Below are positions 1 to 6,674 of a stretch of 38,936 nt of DNA, piece after piece; positions within the stretch are counted from its first letter, which is position 1, and every line of letters starts with the position of its first letter. A program made the position numbers and the translations under genes. The stretch comes from Dehalococcoidia bacterium (GTDB lineage Bacteria > Chloroflexota > Dehalococcoidia > UBA2979): NCBI GenBank assembly GCA_023228765.1, contig JALOAM010000007.1, forward strand, positions 1 through 38,936, written 5' to 3'. The notes beneath the pieces are model-generated. The model was not told the origin of the DNA. It saw only the letters and a list, made by a program, of their open reading frames with translations, and did not search any database.

Positions 1-402
1 GCCACCCCCCAAAAGATCGATGCGGGCGCCGATGTAACCTTCCGCGGCCGCCCGATGAACCTCATCCGGTTCAACCCGCGACAGACGAAGAAGGGGGTTG
101 CCGCCTCTCCGTGGCGACAGCGGAAGACGTTCGGGCAGACGTTCATCGTCGATTTGGGTCGTGGGAAGTTCGTCGGGGTGCGCCGAGCGCTGGGGCGCAA
201 TCAGAGCCACGAGCGGGCCAAGGAACTCCGCCGCACGGCGCGCGTCCGCCGCATCCCCGTGGTCGGTGTGGTCGGCCCCGGAGTCGCCGAGACGGCCGCC
301 GAGACGGACATCGCGCGGTCTCGCGCCGATACCGTCAAGCGCGTGCTCCCGGAACGACTCGAGCGCGAATTGGCGTTCTACGTCTCGCGCCTGGAACGAT
401 GA
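1..402 (+). CDS. Tail completion protein, gpZ-like (5' partial)
   Basis: The reading frame is open from base 1, so the gene begins before the window; the first Met in view (base 55) is probably internal. The visible part is 133 codons. It is Arg-rich, with a short VVGVVGPGVAE stretch followed by a helical end (KRVLPERLERELAFYVSRL). That arrangement resembles the C-terminus of lambda gpZ-like minor tail proteins, where a 'GPS' segment precedes a closing helix. The match is from memory of the family, not a search. Its stop overlaps the next start (ATGA). A gpZ gene would be expected between the FII-like and U-like genes near 9.58 kb, where none is present, so this would be a displaced copy. Confidence 0.5.
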   Translation, partial: ATPQKIDAGADVTFRGRPMNLIRFNPRQTKKGVAASPWRQRKTFGQTFIVDLGRGKFVGVRRALGRNQSHERAKELRRTARVRRIPVVGVVGPGVAETAAETDIARSRADTVKRVLPERLERELAFYVSRLER

Positions 403-1265
403 ACGCGATCTACTTGAGGGGGATGTCCGGCATTGGTGATTCGATCAATCAACGGCCCATCGTGCGAGCGGCGCTGAGCCGGTATGACCAGGTCTATCTA
501 AGCACGCCGTGGCCTCAGTTGTATGCCGATCTCGCCGTGAAATGCTCGCCCTCTGGGCAACAACGCCGCACGCAGGCGAAGAACCTCGATCGAGAGTGGG
601 ATTGGGCGTATCCGCCACCGGGCACCCCCGAGTACAGACTCGCCTATGGCCCGGTCGGCGATCGATCCATGATTTCGCAGTTCGAGGATTGCGTGGGGTT
701 TCGAGCCGACCCATTCGTACTCGACCTACCCCCGTTCCCGCCCGATCCCTGGCGCACCGCGCGAAAGCTCGCCGTGATCCGGCCCGCGACGTTGCGATCA
801 GAGTTCTTCGTCCCCGCCCGAAACCCTCACGTGGCGCTCGTGGCCAGAGCTACCGCGCTACTACGTCGGCGCGGGTTCTACACGGTCCTGATCGCTGATC
901 TTCTCAAGGATGAGGAATGGATCGACGGGCTCCGGCCGAACGCTGACCAGTTCCTCGTTCATGGCGAACTCGCGCTCGAGCAGATATGCGCCCTCGTCGC
1001 GGCCGCCGCGGTCGTCGTCTCTCCCGTGGGCTTCGCGGTGCCGATGGCCATGGCATACCAGACACCATTGATCGTGCTGGGCGGTGGTCGGCTGCTATGG
1101 GATGGCCCGGCAGCTGTGCAGGACCCGCGGGTGAGTGCCCCCGTGAGGTGGATTCTGCCCGACCGCCCGTGCTATTGCGGAGATGCCAGGCACGCGTGCA
1201 GCAAATCGGTCACGCACTTCGATCGGCAATTCACGGCCGCGCTGCGCGAAGTGGTTGGCCGATGA
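399..1265 (+). CDS. Glycosyltransferase family 9-like protein
   Basis: This 288-residue protein looks like the ADP-heptose/LPS heptosyltransferase (GT9, GT-B fold) group. It opens with YLRGMSGIGDSINQRPIVR, which matches the N-terminal 'GxGD...PxxR' of that family. Near the C-terminus, SPVGFAVPMAMAYQTPLIV resembles the donor-side 'G..H.A.A.G.P.v.ifG' region, though the usual His is not clear. The start at 399 is chosen because it overlaps the upstream stop as ATGA; a longer in-frame reading would run far into the previous gene. A role in modifying host surface glycans, the virion or phage DNA is inference. The C-terminal Cys/His group (CYCGDARHAC) could bind metal. Confidence 0.6.
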   Translation: MNAIYLRGMSGIGDSINQRPIVRAALSRYDQVYLSTPWPQLYADLAVKCSPSGQQRRTQAKNLDREWDWAYPPPGTPEYRLAYGPVGDRSMISQFEDCVGFRADPFVLDLPPFPPDPWRTARKLAVIRPATLRSEFFVPARNPHVALVARATALLRRRGFYTVLIADLLKDEEWIDGLRPNADQFLVHGELALEQICALVAAAAVVVSPVGFAVPMAMAYQTPLIVLGGGRLLWDGPAAVQDPRVSAPVRWILPDRPCYCGDARHACSKSVTHFDRQFTAALREVVGR

Positions 1266-2002
1266 GAGCGCTTATTCTCGGTGGGGCGGAATGCGTCTGG
1301 GATGACGTCGACGCGCTCGAAGACTGCTGGGGTGGCCGCCCTTGGGAAGGGATCATCATCGCGGCGAACGACGTCGCCTGTCACTGGCCTCGGAGACGTA
1401 GCGACTGGACGATCATCGATCACTCGTTCCGAGTCGACCATTGGGCAACGCTCCATCCCGAGAAGCTGGGGGGATGGATCGAACGTCGTGCGGCGAACGG
1501 CCTTCCCAAAGTCGGGCGAATCTGGGCGCACAGACCCGGGCCTGATCATACGATTCGCGGTTGGGAGCATGTGGATCAGCAACTCGACCTCGCGGCGATC
1601 TCGCCACCGACGGGGCTGTTCGCGTGCTACGTGGCGCGCGCGCTGGGTGTGACCGAAGCCATCCTCTGCGGCATCCCCATGACGCGCACCCCTCACTTCG
1701 CCTCGAGCACGGAGCACGAGGCGGGCGCCGCGTGGCCCTACGTCGATGTCTACTGGCCCTCCTGGTTGGATGCCCATGCGAGGGGCGACCTCACCCACGT
1801 GCGGTCGATGAGCGGGCGAACCCGCGACCTCCTCGGGTCGCCGTTGTCCCCCACAGAGGACATCGCGCCGGCCCTGTCCTCTCCAGAGGACGGTCACGGG
1901 TCCTTCCCCGCCGCCCTGACAATGCGGGTCCGGGGCCGCGAGATATCGCCAGGGACTGGGGGCGCCGGGGCCGTTTCCGTTTCCGCCCCGCATGACCCAT
2001 GA
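1262..2002 (+). CDS. Phage protein of unknown function, Rossmann-like N-terminus
   Basis: I cannot assign a function to this 246-residue protein. It begins MRALILGGAECVWDDV and continues with IIIAANDVA and the motif HWATLHPEKL. This suggests an alpha/beta fold of the kind seen in DUF115/MptE-like or sialyltransferase-like phage proteins; that is a weak impression only. It is coupled to the GT9-like gene by ATGA overlap, so the two may act together on a glycan or nucleotide substrate. The last ~55 residues are low-complexity and rich in Pro, Gly and Ser, and overlap the TerS start by 11 bases. They may be read through former intergenic DNA. Confidence 0.7.
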   Translation: MRALILGGAECVWDDVDALEDCWGGRPWEGIIIAANDVACHWPRRRSDWTIIDHSFRVDHWATLHPEKLGGWIERRAANGLPKVGRIWAHRPGPDHTIRGWEHVDQQLDLAAISPPTGLFACYVARALGVTEAILCGIPMTRTPHFASSTEHEAGAAWPYVDVYWPSWLDAHARGDLTHVRSMSGRTRDLLGSPLSPTEDIAPALSSPEDGHGSFPAALTMRVRGREISPGTGGAGAVSVSAPHDP

Positions 2003-2636
2003 GGTCTCGCAAGTCGAGCTGGCCCGAACGATCGGGCTCACCACCCGGCAGATCCGAAACCTCGAGCTGGAGGGCATGCCGCACCGGGCGGATGGCGCCC
2101 GGAAGTACTACCCGGTACCCGGCGCGCTCGACTGGTACATCCGGCGGAAGGAAGAGGCCGCCCGCGCCGAGTTCGACTTCGGAGATTTCGAGCGGGCGCG
2201 GGCCCGGCATGAGGCGGCGCGTGCCCGGCTGGCTGAGATCCAGGTGGCGAAGGAGGAGGGGCAGCTAATCCCCGTCGAGGTCGTCGAGTCGGTCTACGGG
2301 GAGCGGATGCTCGACGTACTCCGGTCGGGGATCCTGAACATGCCGGGCCGGTGGGGAGCGCAGATCGTCGGGCTCGATTCGCCGCGGCAGGGCGAAGCGG
2401 CGCTCAAGCGGATCGGCGCCGAGCTCCTCGAGGCGTTCTCCGGCGCGGCCGCCGCCGAGATCGAGGCCGACGACACGCCGATCCCGGACGATTTCCCGGG
2501 GGTGCGGGCGTTGCGGGCGGCGGGACTGGAGACGATGACGGACCTCCTCGAGGTGGAGGAGCTGCGCGCGATCCCGGGAATCGGTCCGGCCACGGAGTCG
2601 CGGATTCGGAGGGCGCTGGATGGAGACGCTGCTTGA
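1992..2636 (+). CDS. Terminase small subunit (Nu1-like) with C-terminal HhH
   Basis: This 214-residue protein fits a DNA-recognition subunit of the packaging terminase. Residues ~5-55 form a Nu1-type winged helix-turn-helix (SQVELARTIGLTTRQIRNLE, then a KYYPVPGALDWYI strand/helix). A charged helical middle follows (RARARHEAARARLAEIQVAKEEGQ), probably for oligomerisation. It sits directly before TerL, as in lambda Nu1-A. The unusual part is the C-terminus (about 166-212), which reads as a helix-hairpin-helix: LRAAGLETMTDLLEVEELRAI then PGIGPATESRI. Known Nu1 proteins use that end to bind gpA, so an HhH there would be an added DNA contact. The start at 1992 is the first ATG and overlaps the upstream gene by 11 bases. 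Confidence 0.85.
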   Translation: MTHEVSQVELARTIGLTTRQIRNLELEGMPHRADGARKYYPVPGALDWYIRRKEEAARAEFDFGDFERARARHEAARARLAEIQVAKEEGQLIPVEVVESVYGERMLDVLRSGILNMPGRWGAQIVGLDSPRQGEAALKRIGAELLEAFSGAAAAEIEADDTPIPDDFPGVRALRAAGLETMTDLLEVEELRAIPGIGPATESRIRRALDGDAA

Positions 2637-4575
2637 GCCGCCCCAGATGGACGAGGCGATGAGGCGCGCGCGGCGGCACGCGGCGACGATGATGCGCGAG
2701 CGGCTGAAGCCGCCGCCGGACCTGACGGTGTCGGAGTGGGCGGACCTGCACCGGTACCTGCCGGCGACGGCCGCGGAAAAGGGCCGCTGGCGGACCGCGC
2801 GGACGCCGTACCTCCGCGAGATCATGGACTGCTTTTCCGACCCCTTGATCGAACGGGTCGTGTTCATGAAGGCCGCACAGATCGGCGGCAGCGAATTCCT
2901 GCTCAACGTCGTCGGGTTCTTCATCGACCAGGACCCGGCCCCGATCCTGGTGGTCCAGGCGAGCGACGGCGAGGCGGCGAAGTTCTCGAAGGAACGGGTC
3001 GCGCCGCTGATCTCCGAATCGCCCGTGCTGGCGGCGAAGGTCCGCCCGCCCCGGTCGCGTGACGGCGGCAACACGATCGAGGCGAAGGAGTTCCCGGGCG
3101 GGCATCTCGGGATCGTCGGCGCGAACACGCCGGTCAAGCTGCGCTCGCGGCCGCGGCGAATCGTGCTCTTCGACGAGGTGGACGGCTACCCGGCCAGCGC
3201 CGGGAACGAGGGTGACCCGATCGACCTGGGAGAGAAGCGCACCAGCACCTACTGGAACCGGAAGATCGGCGCGATCTCGACGCCGACGGTGAAGGGCGCC
3301 AGCCGGATCGAGCGCGGCTATGAACAGTCTGACCAGCGGGTCTACCTGGTCCCCTGCCCACACTGCGGGCATGAGCAGCAACTGGTCTGGGGTGACCAAG
3401 GCAGCCCCTCCGGGCTGAAATGGGAGGCGGGCCGGCCGGAGACGGCGCACTACCTCTGCGAGCACTGCGCCGCGCTGATCTCGGAGAGGCACAAGCCCCG
3501 GATGCTCGAGCGTGGCCGGTGGGAGCCGCGGGCGGAGTCGGCGATCCGCGGATACCACCTGAGCGCGCTGTACTCGCCCTGGTTCGCCTGGGCCGAGATC
3601 GTCCGGGAGTTCTACATCGCGAAGGACGACACGCAGCGGTTCCGGGTCTGGGTCAATACCCGCCTCGGCGAGACGTTCGTCGAGCGGGGCGACGCGCCGC
3701 CCTGGCAGAAGCTGTACGACCGGCGGGAGTCGTTCCCGCTCGGGACCTGCCCGCCGGGCGTCCTGTTCCTGACCGTCGGCGCCGACGTGCAGAAGGACCG
3801 CGTCGAGGCGTACGTCTGGGGGTGGGGGCACCGGAAGGAGAGCTGGCTGATCGACCACGTGGTGATCGAGGGCGACCCGTACGACGCGAAGATGTGGGAG
3901 CCGGCGACGGAGCTACTCCACGCGACGTATCAGGCGGACGGCGGGCGGGATCTGCCCATCGCCGCGTTCGCGATCGATACGGGGTTCGCCCAGGACCAGG
4001 TGGCGAGCTGGGCCCGGAAGACGGGGGATCGGCGGGTGATGCTGGTGAAGGGGGACCACCACAAAAACTGGACGACGATCCTCGGCTCACCGACGAAATC
4101 CGAGGTGACGCACCGGGGCAAGCGGTTCGGCCTGCTGCTCTGGACGGTGGGCGGAGCGCTGGTCAAGCAGGAGACGTACGGGTTCCTCCGCCTGCCGACG
4201 CCGCTGGACGGGGAGCCGTACCCGGCCGGGTGGATCCACCTGCCGATGGTGAGCGACGAGGTGATCAAGCAGCTGGTGGCCGAGGACCTGATCACCGAGG
4301 TGAACAAGAGAACGAAGTTCACGACGCGGGAATGGCGGAAGAACCGGCACCGGAACGAGGCGCTGGACTGCCGGGTCTACGCCCGGGCGGCCGCTGAGCA
4401 GGTCGGACTCTCGCGGCTCCGGTCACCCGAAGCGGGGCCCGCGGCGCCCGCGCCGCCGAAACCACCGCCACCCCCGGAGCCTCGCGGGGGCGCGGCCAGC
4501 GGGGGAACACCCAGATCCGGCCGCTCGAGACGCGGCAACTCTCAATCGATGCGACAGCGGGGATGGCTGAAATGA
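2620..4575 (+). CDS. Terminase large subunit, GpA family
   Basis: This 651-residue ATPase-nuclease packages DNA into the prohead and cuts concatemers, as lambda gpA does. Visible motifs: a deviant Walker A at residues 84-92 (KAAQIGGSE), a Walker B ending in Asp185-Glu186 (RIVLFDEVD), and a zinc-finger insertion typical of GpA (Cys246/Cys249 and Cys280/Cys283). The nuclease half starts near 'LTVGADVQKDRVE', with Asp in the first strand, and continues with 'AIDTGFAQDQV'. The length is normal for the family. The last ~50 residues are Pro/Gly/Arg-rich and probably disordered. It overlaps TerS by 17 bases and gpW by 13, which implies translational coupling. Confidence 0.97.
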   Translation: METLLEPPQMDEAMRRARRHAATMMRERLKPPPDLTVSEWADLHRYLPATAAEKGRWRTARTPYLREIMDCFSDPLIERVVFMKAAQIGGSEFLLNVVGFFIDQDPAPILVVQASDGEAAKFSKERVAPLISESPVLAAKVRPPRSRDGGNTIEAKEFPGGHLGIVGANTPVKLRSRPRRIVLFDEVDGYPASAGNEGDPIDLGEKRTSTYWNRKIGAISTPTVKGASRIERGYEQSDQRVYLVPCPHCGHEQQLVWGDQGSPSGLKWEAGRPETAHYLCEHCAALISERHKPRMLERGRWEPRAESAIRGYHLSALYSPWFAWAEIVREFYIAKDDTQRFRVWVNTRLGETFVERGDAPPWQKLYDRRESFPLGTCPPGVLFLTVGADVQKDRVEAYVWGWGHRKESWLIDHVVIEGDPYDAKMWEPATELLHATYQADGGRDLPIAAFAIDTGFAQDQVASWARKTGDRRVMLVKGDHHKNWTTILGSPTKSEVTHRGKRFGLLLWTVGGALVKQETYGFLRLPTPLDGEPYPAGWIHLPMVSDEVIKQLVAEDLITEVNKRTKFTTREWRKNRHRNEALDCRVYARAAAEQVGLSRLRSPEAGPAAPAPPKPPPPPEPRGGAASGGTPRSGRSRRGNSQSMRQRGWLK

Positions 4576-4784
4576 GCACGAATTTCACGGCGGACGACCT
4601 CGCGCGGATCGACCGGGCGATTGCCCAGGGCGTCCAGGAGGTGGAGTTCGCCGACGGCCGGCGGGTGCATTTCTCGACGTTCGACGAGCTGGTGAGCCGG
4701 CGGCATTTCATCGCGCAGCAGCTCGGCCAGACGGCCGGACGGCAGCGGCTCCTGACGCGCTTCACCAAGGGGGTCCGGCCATGA
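4563..4784 (+). CDS. Head-tail joining protein gpW
   Basis: This 73-residue protein is the size of lambda gpW (68 residues) and sits in the gpW position between terminase and portal. The pattern VEFADGRRVHFSTFDELVSRRHFI matches the gpW beta-hairpin and following helix ('kdGRrVeft.tsvsdLkkyi'). gpW plugs the filled head and forms part of the connector on which the tail docks. Start choice is between ATG 4563 and ATG 4572; the first overlaps TerL more and both give a sensible protein. It overlaps the portal gene by four bases (ATGA). Confidence 0.9.
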   Translation: MAEMSTNFTADDLARIDRAIAQGVQEVEFADGRRVHFSTFDELVSRRHFIAQQLGQTAGRQRLLTRFTKGVRP

Positions 4785-6274
4785 GCGATCAGCTGAGCGC
4801 ACTGGAGCGCGCGATCACCTGGCTGTCTCCGCAGTGGGGAGCCCGGCGCGCGCTGGCCCGGGCCCGGCTCGACGCGGTCCGCGCGTATTTCGATGGCGCG
4901 ACCGTCGGGCGGCGGGGCGCGAGCATCCGCCGCTCCATCGCCGACGCCAACACGGTGAGCGCGCGGTCGCTGCCCCGGCTCCGCTCCGGTGCCCGCGACC
5001 TGGTGCGGAACAACGCGCACGCACGCCGGGCCGTCGAGGCGATCGTCAGCAACACGATCGGCAAGGGGATCACGCCGCAGTTCATGCGGGGCGACGACGT
5101 CGCGGAGGATATCGGCGCGCTCGCCAAGCGGCACCTCCTCACGACGGACTGTGACGCGGACGGGCGGCTCACCTACGCGGGCCTCCAGTCGGCGGCGTTC
5201 GCCGCGATGGTCGAGGGCGGCGAAGTACTCGTCCGTCGCCGGTGGCGCAGGGCGAGCGACGGGCTCGCGGTGCCCGTGCAATACCAGCTCTTGGAGCCGG
5301 AATACCTGGACGACACGAAGGACGGCCCGGCCCCGAATGGCGGGCGGATCATCCAGGGCGTCGAGTATGACGCGAACGGACGGCGCCGCCAGTACTGGCT
5401 GTACCGCGAGCATCCGGGCGCGCCACGGTTCCACGCGATCTCCGACGCCGTACCGGCGCGCGACGTCGCCCACCTGTACCGGCTCGACCGGCCCGGCCAG
5501 GTGCGGGGGATCCCGTGGCTGTCGACGGTGATGCTGACGCTCGCGGACTTCGCGGACTACCAGGACGCGCAGCTGGTGCGGCAGAAGATGGCGGCGTGCT
5601 TCGTGGCGTTCGTCACGGAATCATTCGACGGGGGTCTGGCGCCGCTCGGCCTGGACGGCGAGGAGGATCTGATCGACTCACTCGAGCCGGGGATGATCGA
5701 GCGGCTACCGCCCGGCACGGAGGTGAGTTTCGGGAATCCGCCGTCGGTGGAGGGCTACAGCGAGTATACCCGGGAGACGCTGCGCGCCGCGGCGGCGGGG
5801 ATGGGGATCTCGTACGAGGCGATGACGGGGGATCTGAAGGGGGTGAACTTTTCGTCTGGGCGGATGGGGCACCTCGAGTTCCAGCGGAATATCGACCGCT
5901 GGCGGTCACTGATCTTCCTCCCTCAGTTCTGCTCGCCCCTGGAGCGCTGGTTCCTCGAGGCGGCAGCGATGACTGGCGCCAATGTCGAGGGTGTCGAGGT
6001 CCGCCATGTCCCGCCCCGCCGCGAGATGGTCGACCCGACGAAGGAGGCGCGGGCCGACAAGGACGAGATCCGCGCCGGGACGAAGACGCTCTCCCAGACG
6101 ATCCGGGAGCGCGGCCGCGACCCGCGCGAGCACCTGACCGAGCTCGCCGCGGATATGGCGCTCCTGGACGAGCTGGGCCTGACACTCGACTCGGATGCGC
6201 GGCAGCGGGTGGCGGCGGCCGGGGATGAGCCGGAGGATCCGGAGGAGGACGCAGGCCAGCGGGAGGCCGCGTGA
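4781..6274 (+). CDS. Portal protein, lambda gpB family
   Basis: This 497-residue protein forms the dodecameric portal ring through which DNA enters and leaves the head. Family features are clear: LRSGARDLVRNNAHARRAVEAIVSNTIGKGI near the N-terminus (the 'R...R...RN.p.a..ai....n.vG.Gi' region), a central beta-rich core, and MGISYEAMTGDLKGVNFSSGRMG, which corresponds to the conserved 'g..ye.lt.D.s..NYSS.R' segment. The C-terminus is acidic and disordered (EDPEEDAGQREAA). The gene is coupled to gpW upstream and to the small zinc protein downstream by 4-base overlaps. Confidence 0.96.
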   Translation: MSDQLSALERAITWLSPQWGARRALARARLDAVRAYFDGATVGRRGASIRRSIADANTVSARSLPRLRSGARDLVRNNAHARRAVEAIVSNTIGKGITPQFMRGDDVAEDIGALAKRHLLTTDCDADGRLTYAGLQSAAFAAMVEGGEVLVRRRWRRASDGLAVPVQYQLLEPEYLDDTKDGPAPNGGRIIQGVEYDANGRRRQYWLYREHPGAPRFHAISDAVPARDVAHLYRLDRPGQVRGIPWLSTVMLTLADFADYQDAQLVRQKMAACFVAFVTESFDGGLAPLGLDGEEDLIDSLEPGMIERLPPGTEVSFGNPPSVEGYSEYTRETLRAAAAGMGISYEAMTGDLKGVNFSSGRMGHLEFQRNIDRWRSLIFLPQFCSPLERWFLEAAAMTGANVEGVEVRHVPPRREMVDPTKEARADKDEIRAGTKTLSQTIRERGRDPREHLTELAADMALLDELGLTLDSDARQRVAAAGDEPEDPEEDAGQREAA

Positions 6275-6561
6275 CGGCGGCGGGGGGGAAGCGCCGGTCC
6301 AGCCGCTCGCGGCCGCGGACGCCGGGCGAACGGGTCACGACGACGCAGGCTGAGCCGCAATTCAAGCCGGACGCGCACTGTCCGGACTGTGGCCTCTGCG
6401 CACCGGTGCGGTTCACGGAAGCCGAGGTGATGCGTGCCCGTCGCGAGGGGCAGGCCACGCGCGTCCAGAGCACGCAATGCACGCGGTGCGGCACCCGGTT
6501 CTGGATCCGGGGCGGCGATATCGCCCGGTCCTATCTTGACACCGGGGTTTCCCGCGCGTAG
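6271..6561 (+). CDS. Small zinc-ribbon-like phage protein
   Basis: A 96-residue protein starting at GTG, overlapping the portal stop. After a basic, disordered N-terminus it carries two Cys pairs, CPDCGLC and CTRCG, about 35 residues apart, so it is probably a zinc ribbon. Its position between portal and capsid protease suggests a minor head or packaging role, but I recognise no named family. Its last codons contain the -35 and part of the -10 of the capsid promoter, so the end of this gene also carries regulatory information. Confidence 0.75.
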   Translation: MTAAGGKRRSSRSRPRTPGERVTTTQAEPQFKPDAHCPDCGLCAPVRFTEAEVMRARREGQATRVQSTQCTRCGTRFWIRGGDIARSYLDTGVSRA

Positions 6562-6564
6562 AAT
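6536..6564 (+). promoter_or_regulatory. Consensus sigma70 promoter before capsid gene
   Basis: A perfect -35 box TTGACA (6536-6541), a 17-base spacer and a near-perfect -10 box TAGAAT (6559-6564). Such a match is striking in GC-rich phage DNA. Transcription would begin near 6571, about 100 bases before the capsid fusion gene and just upstream of two hairpins. Confidence 0.75.
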
Positions 6565-6570
6565 CGACCT

Positions 6571-6660
6571 ATCGCCGCATTCGTGCGGCAGACAATTCGA
6601 CAGGCGCGGGCCCCGAGGCCCCCTTCCACCGCATCCGGTGGGAAGGGGGCCTTTTCTTTT
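6571..6660 (+). ncRNA. Candidate terminated leader RNA or small RNA, about 90 nt
   Basis: Starting from the predicted transcription start near 6571, the sequence gives a 6-bp stem capped by a UUCG tetraloop (GCCGCA-TTCG-TGCGGC, 6574-6589). A short single-stranded stretch follows, then a long GC-rich hairpin with a T-rich tail (6617-6660). This is the shape of an independent small RNA, or of an attenuator that meters capsid expression. I see no convincing short reading frame. No RNA family was matched and expression is not known. Confidence 0.5.
6617..6660 (+). terminator. Strong Rho-independent terminator in capsid leader
   Basis: Inverted arms GGCCCCCTTCCACC (6617-6630) and GGTGGGAAGGGGGCC (6637-6651) pair with one bulged G around a 6-base loop. 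TTTTCTTTT (6652-6660) follows. It ends only 14 bases before the capsid ATG. Confidence 0.85.
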
Positions 6661-6674
6661 CCCGGCAAAAATCC

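Noticed and set aside
1916..1945. Promoter before the terminase genes (CTGACA with weak -10)
   Set aside because: The -10 match is poor and the spacer is 18 bases; not better than chance.
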